Shown: positions 24,238 through 32,689 of the stretch, one piece after another
Layout: the number at the start of each line of letters is the position of its first letter
Position numbering within the stretch: position 1 is the stretch's first letter
Origin: an uncultured Bacteroidales bacterium
GTDB lineage: Bacteria > Bacteroidota > Bacteroidia > Bacteroidales > UBA932
Assembly (NCBI GenBank): GCA_946187865.1
Contig: CAMHST010000021.1
Coordinates: forward strand, 1-42,888
Direction: 5' to 3'
DNA length: 42,888 nt
Translations under genes and position numbers: made by a program
Notes under the pieces: model-generated
The model's input: the letters and a program-made list of their open reading frames with translations, nothing else
Told to the model about the DNA's origin: nothing
Database searches by the model: none

Positions 24238-24254
24238 TCCTAAAAAAATTAGGA
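24238..24254. promoter_or_regulatory. Candidate BlaI-type operator palindrome
   Basis: TCCTAA-AAAAA-TTAGGA, a perfect 6-bp inverted repeat with a 5-base spacer, ending 17 bases before the -7 box of the downstream BlaI-type repressor gene. That position covers the -33 region, as expected for an autoregulatory repressor site. The motif is inferred from symmetry and position, not from a known consensus. Confidence 0.45.
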
Positions 24255-24271
24255 GATTGAAAATATTTATG

Positions 24272-24279
24272 TATATTTG
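24272..24279 (+). promoter_or_regulatory. -7 promoter element of the blaI-like operon
   Basis: TATATTTG, an exact TAnnTTTG match, 18 bases before the ATG at 24298. Frame continuation upstream of that ATG runs into the promoter, so 24298 is the start. Confidence 0.65.
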
Positions 24280-24297
24280 CAAAAAACACATGAGACC

Positions 24298-24660
24298 ATG
24301 AAGCAGAGACTAACCGCAAAAGAAGAGCAGCTCATGAACATTTTCTGGGAGCACGGAGACCTGTTTATCCGTGACCTGGTCAGTTACATCCCGGAGCCCC
24401 GGCCCCATTACAATACCGTGGCAACGCTGGTCAAGTTTCTGGAAGAGAAGGGCTTCCTGGAAAGGGAGCCCGTAGCCAACACCTTCCGCTACAAGGTGAA
24501 AACCAGCGAGCGCCAGTACCGCGGCAGTACGGTGTCAGACGTCGTGGCCCGCTATTACAACAACTCCTACACTGCACTGGTGTCGCAGTTCGTGGAGGAA
24601 GACCGGATGAACCTGGAGGAACTCAAGGAACTGATCGCCCGGATAGAGAACAAAAAATAA
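24298..24660 (+). CDS. BlaI/MecI-family transcriptional repressor
   Basis: 120 residues: a winged-helix DNA-binding domain (about 1-75; LTAKEEQLMNIFWEHGDLFIRDLV, then PHYNTVATLVKFLEEKGFL as recognition helix and wing) and a helical dimerisation tail. BlaI repressors bind palindromes as dimers and are inactivated by cleavage when the partner M56 protease is activated. The partner gene begins one base after its stop, which fixes the operon pairing. Here it is very unlikely to concern beta-lactamase, as none is present; such pairs are common in Bacteroidota with unknown signals. A candidate operator lies at 24238-24254. Confidence 0.9.
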   Translation: MKQRLTAKEEQLMNIFWEHGDLFIRDLVSYIPEPRPHYNTVATLVKFLEEKGFLEREPVANTFRYKVKTSERQYRGSTVSDVVARYYNNSYTALVSQFVEEDRMNLEELKELIARIENKK

Positions 24661-24661
24661 G

Positions 24662-25906
24662 ATGGACGCTTTCCTTTTATACCTGGGACGGAGCGGGCTC
24701 TACCTGAGTCTGTTCTACGCATTTTTCCTGCTGGTGATGCGCCGTACCACCTTCTTCCGTTTTAACCGCATAACGCTGCTGGCAGGATCCTACCTCTGCC
24801 TGCTGCTGCCCTTCATCCGGATCCGGAATGCAGCTGCCGGCTCTGCCGAAGGAGGCCTGCTCACCTTAATGGCGGGAAATGCACCCGTAGATGCGGTTAT
24901 GCCCCGGCAGGCCTTCCCGTGGATGGAAGTGGTGCTGGCGCTATACGCGGCGGGGGTGCTTGTCGCCCTGGGACTTCTTTTGAGGTCGGCCTGGAAGATG
25001 GACCGGACCATACGGAGCGGAGAAACCCTGCGGCAGAAGGGATACCGACTGATACTGCTGGACAGCGACATCCCCTCCTTCACCTGGATGCGGATAATCG
25101 TGATGGGCAGGAAGGATTTCAGGGAGCATCCCACCATCCTCACCCATGAGACCATGCACGTGCGTTTCCGCCACTCGCTGGACCTCCTGCTATTCGCCCC
25201 GTTCCAAGTCTTGCACTGGTGGAATCCGCTGGTGTGGATCATGCGCACGGAACTCCAGCTCCTTCACGAATTCCAGGCCGACGAAGGCGTTATCCAAAAA
25301 GGCATCGATGCAACACAATATCAACTGCTTCTTGTGCGGAAGGCCGTAGGGGAACAGCGTTTTTCCATGGCCAGCGGCTTTCTGCACGCCAAACTCAAAA
25401 ACCGTATCACCATGATGCTCAAACCTTCATCTTCTCCCCTCCTGCGCCTGTCGTATCTGGCACTTGTCCCCATTCTGGCTGCTTTCATGTTTGCCTGCAA
25501 CCCGGCTCGCTCCACCGAGTCCGTGGAACCGGCTCCGGTGACGGATCAGCCCCACACCAAAGCCGATGCTTTGGACAAAGAGAATGTTCCCTTCCAGCTT
25601 GTAGTAGAAAAGCCTACCTTTAATGGCGGAGATCCAAATGAATTCGCCAAATGGGTGAATTCCCAACTCAAATATCCGCCCGAGGCTTTAGCCGAAAAGA
25701 TTCAGGGGCGCGTATTCTTGCAGTTTACCATAGATGTCGACGGGACCGTCCGGAATGTTTCGGTGCTCAAAGGAGCCCACGAGGCTTTGGACGCCGAAGC
25801 GCTACGCGTAATCTCAGCTTCACCCCGATGGACTCCGGGGAAAAACGAAAACGGAGAATTGGTTCCGGTAACGGTTACTTTCCCGGTAATTTACCAAATA
25901 CGATGA
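24662..25906 (+). CDS. BlaR1-like M56 membrane metallopeptidase fused to a TonB C-terminal domain
   Basis: 414 residues. TM helices near 10-27, 35-52, 88-107 and 261-279 enclose an M56 zinc protease with H162-E-T-M-H166 and a downstream HEFQAD (202-207) that supplies the third ligand. After the last TM, a Pro/Thr-rich linker (about 285-320) leads to a TonB_C domain (about 325-412, YPPEALAEKIQGRVFLQF and DGTVRNVSVLKG). The normal penicillin-binding sensor domain of BlaR1 is replaced by TonB_C, so the stimulus is probably envelope or outer-membrane related. Expected action: sense outside, cleave the BlaI-type repressor inside. No ExbB/D is nearby. It shares ATGA with the next gene. Confidence 0.88.
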   Translation: MDAFLLYLGRSGLYLSLFYAFFLLVMRRTTFFRFNRITLLAGSYLCLLLPFIRIRNAAAGSAEGGLLTLMAGNAPVDAVMPRQAFPWMEVVLALYAAGVLVALGLLLRSAWKMDRTIRSGETLRQKGYRLILLDSDIPSFTWMRIIVMGRKDFREHPTILTHETMHVRFRHSLDLLLFAPFQVLHWWNPLVWIMRTELQLLHEFQADEGVIQKGIDATQYQLLLVRKAVGEQRFSMASGFLHAKLKNRITMMLKPSSSPLLRLSYLALVPILAAFMFACNPARSTESVEPAPVTDQPHTKADALDKENVPFQLVVEKPTFNGGDPNEFAKWVNSQLKYPPEALAEKIQGRVFLQFTIDVDGTVRNVSVLKGAHEALDAEALRVISASPRWTPGKNENGELVPVTVTFPVIYQIR

Positions 25907-27069
25907 GAAAATCGGCATTTCTGCTGTTTTGCATGCTGGTCTGCGTTTCCCTGGGAGCGCAGACCACCCATCGTGACTCGGTGCTTGCCCAGGCCCGCAT
26001 CCTGAAGCAACAGTACCGATTCGATGCCGCCGCCGAATCCCTGGCTTCCCTGATGGAACCGGGACGCATGGATACGGAAGTCATGGGAGAACTGGCAGAC
26101 TGCCATTTCCAGGCCGGCTATTCGGAGGATGCGGCATCCCTGTATGGCATCCTGATGCAGCTGGATCCGGATAACTTGGGCTATCGGATGCGCTATCTGA
26201 CCCTTTCGTACCGGGCAAAAGCCTATCCGGAAACGGTGAATGCCGGGAAGGAGCTCCTGCAAAAAGACAGCCTCCTTCCGGCCGTTTCGCTGGTGGGGGA
26301 CGCTTTCGCCCAGATGAACATGCTGGATTCGGCCTTGTCGTATTATTCGTCTGCACTGCGGCGGAATCCCGCCAGGGAGAGCTATGCGGTAAAAACCGTG
26401 GACGTGCTGCTCCGGCAAAAGAACTATCCCCAAGCCAAAGAGGTGGCCGAGTCATTCCTGGAAAACGATCCCACCAGCATTCCCGTGCGGCAGCTCCAGG
26501 GCATGGCGTATTTTCTGACGGATGACTACCGGAAGTCGGCCGACATCTTTGACGCATTGACCAAGGACGGGGACGATTCCTACGCCACGCATTATTATCT
26601 GGGAATCAGTTACCGGGAAATCAACATTTACCTTCTGGCCCGGCAGGAATTGCTGGCTGCCTGGCAGAAAGACTCCTCCAGCGTTGCGCTGGCCTTGGAC
26701 ATCGCGGGGGAATATCTCCGGGTCACGTCCCGGGAAGCCATCGACTGGTACGAAAAGGCTTTGGAAATGCTCACGCTCCCCGTAAACCAGCTATACAACA
26801 GCTATAAGGGAGAAGGCGACAGCTATTTCGGGCGGGAACAGTGGAAAAACGCCATTACCGCCTACCGGAAAGCGCAGACCTTCAAGCCCGACTACATCAA
26901 CACCTATCCGCGCATTGCCTATGCGCTGGAACGCACGGGTGATAAGAAAAACGCACTGGACTGGTACCAACGCTACCTCAAGGCGGCCAAGTCGGACGAC
27001 ACCTTCTGGTATAATTATGCTACCCAAGCTGTCAAAGACCTGAAGGCCGAGCTGTTCATGGAAGAATGA
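25903..27069 (+). CDS. Periplasmic tetratricopeptide-repeat protein
   Basis: 388 residues. A signal peptide (MRKSAFLLFCMLVCVSLGA) is followed by about nine helical TPR-like repeats; clear ones include ELADCHFQAGYSEDAASLYGILMQLDPDN, SYYSSALRRNP, YYLGISYREINIYLLARQELLAAWQKDS and NAITAYRKAQTFKPDYINTYPRIAYALERTGDKKNALDWYQRYLKAA in outline. TPR proteins are scaffolds for protein contacts. It is the third gene of the BlaI-M56/TonB operon (ATGA overlap), so it may present a ligand to the TonB domain or act in envelope homeostasis. No enzymatic motif is visible. Confidence 0.8.
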   Translation: MRKSAFLLFCMLVCVSLGAQTTHRDSVLAQARILKQQYRFDAAAESLASLMEPGRMDTEVMGELADCHFQAGYSEDAASLYGILMQLDPDNLGYRMRYLTLSYRAKAYPETVNAGKELLQKDSLLPAVSLVGDAFAQMNMLDSALSYYSSALRRNPARESYAVKTVDVLLRQKNYPQAKEVAESFLENDPTSIPVRQLQGMAYFLTDDYRKSADIFDALTKDGDDSYATHYYLGISYREINIYLLARQELLAAWQKDSSSVALALDIAGEYLRVTSREAIDWYEKALEMLTLPVNQLYNSYKGEGDSYFGREQWKNAITAYRKAQTFKPDYINTYPRIAYALERTGDKKNALDWYQRYLKAAKSDDTFWYNYATQAVKDLKAELFMEE

Positions 27070-27097
27070 GGGGATTGGACTCAAACGTCCCAAAAGA

Positions 27098-27129
27098 TTT
27101 GCGAAGGTGGTTCAGATTGGTTAACTTTG
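27098..27129 (+). promoter_or_regulatory. Promoter for fumarase-rubredoxin
   Basis: -33 TTTG at 27098-27101, a 20-base spacer and -7 TAACTTTG at 27122-27129, a complete Bacteroidota promoter. The leader to the ATG at 27160 is about 25 bases. Confidence 0.75.
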
Positions 27130-27159
27130 CCGGGATTGAAACTATAACACTTCACTATA

Positions 27160-28788
27160 ATGCCTGATTTCAAATATGCGCCCATGTTCCAGTTGGGCCC
27201 CGACACAACAGAGTATTACAAGATTCCCGGTTCCGAGAAACTGGTAAAAACCATTCAAGCAGGTGACAAAACCCTTTTGGAGGTGTCTCCGGAAGCCCTT
27301 ACGCTGGTTGCCCAGCAGTCCTTCCACGACTGCCAGTTCATGCTGCGCCGCGCCCACAACCAGCAGGTGGCGGCCATCCTCAAGGACCCGGAAGCCTCCG
27401 ACAATGACAAATACGTGGCCCTGCAGTTCCTGCGCAACGCAGAAACTTCCGTCAAGGGCGTGCTTCCCTTCTGCCAGGACACCGGCACCGCCATCATCCA
27501 CGGCGAGAAAGGACAGCACGTGTGGACGGACTTCGAGGACGAGGAAGCCCTGAGCCTGGGCGTTTTCAACACCTATACCCAGGAGAATCTCCGCTATAGC
27601 CAGAACGCCCCGCTGGACATGTATAACGAGGTGAACACCAAGTGCAACCTTCCCGCGCAGATAGACATTGAGGCCACCCAGGGCAGCGAATACCGCTTCG
27701 TCATGGTGGCCAAGGGCGGCGGCAGCGCCAACAAGACCTACTTCTACCCCATGACCAAGGCCACCATCCAGAACGAGGGCACCCTCATTCCCTTCCTGGT
27801 GGAGAAGATGCGTTCGCTGGGCACGGCGGCCTGCCCGCCTTACCACATCGCCTTCGTGATCGGCGGCACCTCGGCCGAAAAGAACCTCCTTACCGTAAAG
27901 CTGGCCAGCATCAAGTTCTACGATGCCCTTCCCACCACCGGAGACGAGACCGGCCGCGCCTTCCGTGACATCGACCTGGAGGAAAAACTGCTGAAGGAAG
28001 CGCAGAAGATCGGCCTGGGCGCCCAGTTCGGCGGCAAATACCTGGCCCACGACATCCGCGTGGTGCGCCTTCCGCGTCACGGTGCCAGCTGCCCTATCGG
28101 CATGGGCGTAAGCTGCAGCGCAGACCGCAATATCAAGTCCAAGATCAACGCCGACGGCGTCTGGATCGAGAAAATGGACATGAACCCTTCGGAGCTTATC
28201 CCTGAAGAATTCCGCCGTCCCGGCGAGGGCCCCAAGGGCATTGAAATAGACCTGGACAAAGGCATTGACTTCGTGCGTGCAGAACTTTCCAAATACACCG
28301 TGGGCACCCGCGTGAACCTGAAGGGGACCATCATCGTGGCCCGTGACATCGCCCATGCCAAGCTCAAGGCCCGCCTGGATGCCGGAGAAGACATGCCCGC
28401 TTATTTCAAGGACCACCCGATCCTCTACGCCGGTCCGGCCAAGACGCCCGCCGGCTACCCTTGCGGCTCCATGGGCCCCACCACGGCCAACCGCATGGAC
28501 CCGTATGTAGATGAGTTCCAGGACCATGGCGCATCCTTGGTGATGATCGCCAAGGGCAACCGCTCCAAGGTGGTCACGGACGCCTGCCAGAAGCACGGCG
28601 GCTTCTATCTGGGAACCATCGGCGGTGTGGCTGCCGTGCTCTCCCAGAGCAGCATCCGCAGCATCGAGTGCGTGGAGTATCCGGAGCTGGGCATGGAAGC
28701 CATCTGGAAAATCACGGTGGAAGACTTCCCGGCCTTTATCCTGGTAGACGACAAGGGCAACGACTTCTTCAAGACCATCGGCCTGTAA
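27160..28788 (+). CDS. Fumarate hydratase, class I (iron-sulfur type)
   Basis: 542 residues, the size of the single-chain class I enzyme (alpha and beta parts fused, as in FumA/FumB). Interconverts fumarate and malate with a 4Fe-4S cluster that is oxygen-sensitive. Visible: [18 protein letters not shown] (first cluster Cys and active-site region), [18 protein letters not shown] with two Cys candidates, and the beta-part block [29 protein letters not shown]. It sits upstream of the asparagine-to-fumarate operon, so it supplies or drains the same fumarate pool. A rubredoxin gene follows on the same transcript. Confidence 0.95.
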   Translation: MPDFKYAPMFQLGPDTTEYYKIPGSEKLVKTIQAGDKTLLEVSPEALTLVAQQSFHDCQFMLRRAHNQQVAAILKDPEASDNDKYVALQFLRNAETSVKGVLPFCQDTGTAIIHGEKGQHVWTDFEDEEALSLGVFNTYTQENLRYSQNAPLDMYNEVNTKCNLPAQIDIEATQGSEYRFVMVAKGGGSANKTYFYPMTKATIQNEGTLIPFLVEKMRSLGTAACPPYHIAFVIGGTSAEKNLLTVKLASIKFYDALPTTGDETGRAFRDIDLEEKLLKEAQKIGLGAQFGGKYLAHDIRVVRLPRHGASCPIGMGVSCSADRNIKSKINADGVWIEKMDMNPSELIPEEFRRPGEGPKGIEIDLDKGIDFVRAELSKYTVGTRVNLKGTIIVARDIAHAKLKARLDAGEDMPAYFKDHPILYAGPAKTPAGYPCGSMGPTTANRMDPYVDEFQDHGASLVMIAKGNRSKVVTDACQKHGGFYLGTIGGVAAVLSQSSIRSIECVEYPELGMEAIWKITVEDFPAFILVDDKGNDFFKTIGL

Positions 28789-28814
28789 ACCATTAACCCA
28801 TCAATAATCGGATC

Positions 28815-28973
28815 ATGAAATACGTATGCAACATCTGCGGTTACGTCTACGACCCTGAAGTAGGCGATCCGGACAGCGGCATCGCTCCCGGCACCCCCTT
28901 CGAGGCCATCCCCGCCGACTGGGTCTGCCCCCTGTGCGGTGTAGGCAAAGACGATTTCTCGCCGGCAGAATAA
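28815..28973 (+). CDS. Rubredoxin
   Basis: 52 residues, a complete classic rubredoxin. Four Cys ligands sit in two knuckles, C5-x-x-C8-G-Y-V-Y and C38-P-L-C41-G, holding one Fe. The usual conserved aromatics and the DWVCPLCG run are present. It carries single electrons, often to rubrerythrin or superoxide reductase in anaerobes. The ATG at 28815 is 26 bases after fumarase and there is no separate promoter; the terminator at 28996-29025 closes the pair. Length-based gene callers often drop it. Confidence 0.93.
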   Translation: MKYVCNICGYVYDPEVGDPDSGIAPGTPFEAIPADWVCPLCGVGKDDFSPAE

Positions 28974-28995
28974 TTCTGCATGAGCGGCTTGGCTA

Positions 28996-29025
28996 AGGCG
29001 GTCCGGAAGGGACCGCCTTTTTTTT
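28996..29025 (+). terminator. Intrinsic terminator after rubredoxin
   Basis: Stem AGGCGGTCC / GGACCGCCT (28996-29004 with 29010-29018) followed by an eight-T run. Strong, located 22 bases after the stop. Confidence 0.88.
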
Positions 29026-29046
29026 CGCTTTATCGGGAAACTTGCG

Positions 29047-29054
29047 TATCTTTG
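29047..29054 (+). promoter_or_regulatory. -7 promoter element of the dcu-ans-porin-aspA operon
   Basis: TATCTTTG, an exact TAnnTTTG match, directly after the fumarase/rubredoxin terminator and 40 bases before the GTG start at 29095. Confidence 0.65.
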
Positions 29055-29094
29055 CAGACCACTTAAACGCAAGACACAAAAAACTGTAACCACC

Positions 29095-30402
29095 GTGTTG
29101 CTTTTCATTCAGCTGGCCATTGTCCTGGCCATGATTTTCATCGGTGCCCGCGTGGGCTCCATCGGCCTGGGCATGTACGGGATGGTCGGGGTGTTCATCC
29201 TCGTGTTCGTCTTTGGACTGGAACCGGGGAACATCCCTATCGATGTCATGCTCATCATCGTAGCCGTGATTACAGCCTCGGCGGCCCTGCAGGCTGCCGG
29301 CGGCCTCGATTATATGGTGGAAGCAGCCGCCCGCTTCCTTCGGAGACACCCCAACCACATCACTTTCTACGGGCCGCTGGTCACCTGGCTGTTCTGCCTG
29401 CTGGCCGGTACGGCGCACACCTGCTACGCCCTGCTTCCGATTATCTCGGAGATTTCGCTCAAGGCCAAAATACGGCCGGAACGGCCGCTGAGCGTGGCCA
29501 CCATATCGGCCTCGCTGGGAATTACCGGCTCTCCCGTTTCCGCCGCCACCGCCGCCATCCTGTCGCAGAGCCTGCTGGGTGCGGAGGGAATCGGCATGCG
29601 GGAGATTTTCATGGTCACCATTCCGGCTTCCCTGATAGCCATCCTGGCGGCTTCTTTCGTCCAGAATTTCGTAGGGAAACCCTTGGAAGAAGACCCCGAG
29701 TATCAGCGCAGGCTCCGCGAAGGGCTGCTGGAAGACAAGGTCCAGGAAGGGGAGAAGGAAATCAATCCCCGCGCCAAATGGGCTGTGCTGGCTTTCCTGC
29801 TGGGGGTGGTCCTGGTGGTGCTTTTCGGCAGTTTTCCCGCCCTCCGTCCCTCCTTCAACGGAGAGCCTGTGAGCATGAACGCCACCATCGAAATGACCAT
29901 GATGTCCATCGCCGCCCTCATCCTGTTGGTGAGCAAGGCCGACGTCAAAAAAGCCGTGAAGGGCAACGTGTTCTCCTCCGGCATGACCGCCCTGGTGTCT
30001 ATCTTCGGCGTTGCTTGGATGGGCAGCACCTTTTTCGAAGGTAACAAGGAAACCATCCTGGGCAGCGTGGCCGGCGTGTTCACCCAATACCCGGTGCTGT
30101 TCGCCATTCCGCTGTTCCTGATGAGCATCATGCTGTTCTCGCAGGCCGCCACGGTAAAAACCCTGTACCCGGTGGGGCTGGCCATGGGCATTCCGCCGCT
30201 GGTGCTGCTGGCCCTGTTCCCCGCCGTGAACGGTTATTTCTTCCTCCCGAATTACCCCACAGAGGTGGCCGCCATCGGCTTCGACCGCACCGGCACCACC
30301 CGGATCGGCAAATACGTGGTCAACCATTCCTTCCAGCTGGCCGGTTTCATCACCACCTTTGTCTCGATAGGGGTGGGGCTCCTGCTCGTCCAAATCGTAT
30401 AA
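29095..30402 (+). CDS. Anaerobic C4-dicarboxylate transporter, DcuA/DcuB family
   Basis: 435 residues with about 11-12 TM helices. The family start (LLFIQLAIVLAMIFIGARVGSIGLGMYG) and GTAHTCYALLPIISEISLKAKIRPERPLS, LGITGSPVSAATAAILS and LPNYPTEVAAIGFDRTGTTRIG all match Dcu carriers, which exchange fumarate, malate or aspartate for succinate during fumarate respiration. No ATG is available in frame before the conserved start; the GTG at 29095 (or TTG at 29098) is used. First gene of a four-gene operon with asparaginase, porin and aspartase, which fits aspartate/fumarate uptake with succinate export. DcuA versus DcuB cannot be decided. Confidence 0.92.
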   Translation: MLLFIQLAIVLAMIFIGARVGSIGLGMYGMVGVFILVFVFGLEPGNIPIDVMLIIVAVITASAALQAAGGLDYMVEAAARFLRRHPNHITFYGPLVTWLFCLLAGTAHTCYALLPIISEISLKAKIRPERPLSVATISASLGITGSPVSAATAAILSQSLLGAEGIGMREIFMVTIPASLIAILAASFVQNFVGKPLEEDPEYQRRLREGLLEDKVQEGEKEINPRAKWAVLAFLLGVVLVVLFGSFPALRPSFNGEPVSMNATIEMTMMSIAALILLVSKADVKKAVKGNVFSSGMTALVSIFGVAWMGSTFFEGNKETILGSVAGVFTQYPVLFAIPLFLMSIMLFSQAATVKTLYPVGLAMGIPPLVLLALFPAVNGYFFLPNYPTEVAAIGFDRTGTTRIGKYVVNHSFQLAGFITTFVSIGVGLLLVQIV

Positions 30403-30423
30403 ACCATTAACCAATCCATAATT

Positions 30424-31476
30424 ATGAAAAGACTCAAAGTCATTGCGTTTGCTGCTGCAACGCTCCTTTGCTGCATTTCCCTTTCCGCCAAACCGAAGGT
30501 GCGTATCGTCGCTACGGGCGGTACCATCGCCGGGGTCAGTTCCAGCTCCTCCTCGTCGGCCTATACTGCCGGGCAGGTGGGCATCCAGACCCTTATCGAC
30601 GCCGTTCCCCAGATTCTGGACCTGGCCGACGTAAGCGGTGAACAGCTGGTGAACATCGGTTCCCAGGACATGAACGATGAGGTCTGGCTCAAGTTGGCCA
30701 AACGCGTGAACCAGCTCCTGGAAGAGGAAGACTACGACGCCGTGGTAATCACCCACGGAACGGACACCATGGAAGAAACGGCTTATTTCCTGAATCTTAC
30801 GGTAAAAAGTGACAAGCCCGTGATTATGGCCGGGTCCATGCGTCCTTCCACGGCGATCAGCGCCGACGGTCCCGCCAACCTGTACAACGCCGTAGCCGCC
30901 GCCGTCTCTCCCGCCTGCGAGGGCATGGGGGTGCTGTGCTGCATGAACAACCAGCTGCTGGACGCCAAGACGGTTATCAAGACCCACACCATAGACTGCG
31001 ACACCTTCGAAGGCGGTCCTTCCGGCATTATCGGCTATGTTTACAACGGGGAGGCGCACATGCTGCAGCGCCCCATGAACAAGCACACCACCGAGTCCGT
31101 CTTCGACGTGAGCGGCCTGGACAAACTGCCCCAGGTGGGAATCGTGTACGGCTATGCCAATGCCTCCGCCCTTCCCATGAAAGCCTTTGTCGATGCCAAG
31201 TTCGACGGTATCGTGCTGGCCGGCGTGGGCGACGGCAACTTCTACAAGGACGTGTTCGAGGTGGCGGTGGAAGCCCAGCAGAAAGGCATCCAGATTGTGC
31301 GTTCCAGCCGCTGTCCCACCGGCCCCACCTGCCTGAACAGCGAAGTGGACGACGCGAAATACCATTTTGTGGCCTCCCTGGACCTGAATCCCCAGAAAGC
31401 CCGCGTACTGCTGATGCTCGCCCTTACCCGAACCCATGATTGGGAGAAGATCCAGGAATATTTCATGGAGTACTAG
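30424..31476 (+). CDS. ansB: L-asparaginase, type II (exported)
   Basis: 350 residues. The signal peptide MKRLKVIAFAAATLLCCISLSA marks the periplasmic type. Active-site marks: VATGGTIAG (nucleophile T34), a flexible Ser-rich loop with Y47, GSQDMND, and THGTDTMEETAYFL (second Thr, with Asp and Lys nearby), MAGSMRPSTAISADGP. Splits L-asparagine into aspartate and ammonia. It is followed 6 bases later by a porin and then aspartase, so the periplasmic product aspartate can be imported by the Dcu carrier and deaminated to fumarate. Confidence 0.95.
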   Translation: MKRLKVIAFAAATLLCCISLSAKPKVRIVATGGTIAGVSSSSSSSAYTAGQVGIQTLIDAVPQILDLADVSGEQLVNIGSQDMNDEVWLKLAKRVNQLLEEEDYDAVVITHGTDTMEETAYFLNLTVKSDKPVIMAGSMRPSTAISADGPANLYNAVAAAVSPACEGMGVLCCMNNQLLDAKTVIKTHTIDCDTFEGGPSGIIGYVYNGEAHMLQRPMNKHTTESVFDVSGLDKLPQVGIVYGYANASALPMKAFVDAKFDGIVLAGVGDGNFYKDVFEVAVEAQQKGIQIVRSSRCPTGPTCLNSEVDDAKYHFVASLDLNPQKARVLLMLALTRTHDWEKIQEYFMEY

Positions 31477-31482
31477 AAAAGC

Positions 31483-32673
31483 ATGAAAAAACTGTATCTT
31501 TGTGCCATGGCGGCCCTTGTCGCCGCCACGGCCTTTGCCCAGGGTGGCAATACCGGAAACGGAGGCTATGACGGAGACTACACTTCCCTGGCAGAGCGCG
31601 TATTCAAGCTGGAGAAGAAAACCGAAGGCTTCAACCTGTTCTTAAACTATGGAACCAGCTTTCAGGAAACGGCAGCCGGCGGCAACCTCTCCGGCGCCTT
31701 CCGTGCCAAACAGCTGCGACTGGAAATCAAGGGGCAGTTCGGCGACCACCTCACTTACCGCCTGCGCCACAGACTGAACAAGGCGCAGGGCGCCATGAGC
31801 GAGGAAAACTTTGCCAAGGCCACGGACATTATGATGGTGGGCTGGAAATTCAACGACAAGTTCGCTATCCAGGGCGGAAAGATGTGCCAGTTCTGGGGCG
31901 GCTTTGAGTTTGACGAAAACCCGATGTATATCTATCAGTATTCGGATATGGTGGACAACATGGACAACTTCCTGGCCGGGGTGGCCTTCCTCTGGGCCCC
32001 TGTGCCCGGGCAGGAGTTCGTGGTGAACATCTCCGACTCCTACAGCGGCAAGTTCGCCGACGAGTACGGTACAGACGCCCGGACCCTCTCCGGAGCTCCC
32101 TTGGAGGCGTCGGCCCATCCGCTCGCCTATATCTTCAACTGGAACGGCAGCTTCTTCGGCGGCAAGTTCAACACCCGCTGGGCTATCGGCTCCTATACCC
32201 AGGCCAAGAAGGCCGGCAATGGGAATTACCACGACGTTATGGTTTTCCTGGGCCAGCAGCTGAAGCTTCCCAAGTTCCAGTGGTATGTGGACTATATCCG
32301 CTCGAACGAAGAGCTGGACCGCCTGCGCATCGTCACCAGTGAAATGGGCCTTACCCCCGGCATTTATGCCACTGACGTGGTGTACCAGACCTTCCTCACC
32401 AAGTTCAACTGGCAGTTTGCGCCCAAGTGGAACCTGATGGGAAAAGCCATGTACGAGACCGCCCAGGCCGACAAAGACCATCTCTTCAGATACCACCGCA
32501 CATCCACAGGCTTGATCGGCAGCCTGGAGTATTACCCGATGCCCGACCAGGACCTGCGTTTTTTCCTGGCTTATGTCGGCCGAACCTATCGCTACTCGAT
32601 ATCCGACGCCATCCCCCCCAGCAACGTCCACCGCATAGAGTTGGGCCTTATGTACAGAATCAAATGTTACTAA
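31483..32673 (+). CDS. Outer-membrane porin, phosphate-selective O/P-like
   Basis: 396 residues. A signal peptide ([19 protein letters not shown]) and a short coiled-coil-like segment ([15 protein letters not shown], typical of O/P porins) precede a beta-barrel with alternating aromatic strands, for example [22 protein letters not shown] and the closing strand [13 protein letters not shown]. Its place between asparaginase and aspartase suggests that it admits asparagine, aspartate or dicarboxylates, but substrate specificity is inference. In other Bacteroidota similar porins appear beside ansB/dcu genes. Confidence 0.82.
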   Translation: MKKLYLCAMAALVAATAFAQGGNTGNGGYDGDYTSLAERVFKLEKKTEGFNLFLNYGTSFQETAAGGNLSGAFRAKQLRLEIKGQFGDHLTYRLRHRLNKAQGAMSEENFAKATDIMMVGWKFNDKFAIQGGKMCQFWGGFEFDENPMYIYQYSDMVDNMDNFLAGVAFLWAPVPGQEFVVNISDSYSGKFADEYGTDARTLSGAPLEASAHPLAYIFNWNGSFFGGKFNTRWAIGSYTQAKKAGNGNYHDVMVFLGQQLKLPKFQWYVDYIRSNEELDRLRIVTSEMGLTPGIYATDVVYQTFLTKFNWQFAPKWNLMGKAMYETAQADKDHLFRYHRTSTGLIGSLEYYPMPDQDLRFFLAYVGRTYRYSISDAIPPSNVHRIELGLMYRIKCY

Positions 32674-32689
32674 TCAAACTATAATCATT

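Noticed and set aside
24298..25906. Beta-lactam resistance regulators (BlaI/BlaR1)
   Set aside because: No beta-lactamase or PBP gene is present, and the BlaR1 sensor domain is replaced by TonB_C.
28993..31437. An 814-codon leftward open frame opposite dcu and ansB
   Set aside because: Antisense shadow over two clear genes and a terminator; no recognisable domain, and it crosses the intergenic gap and the promoter.
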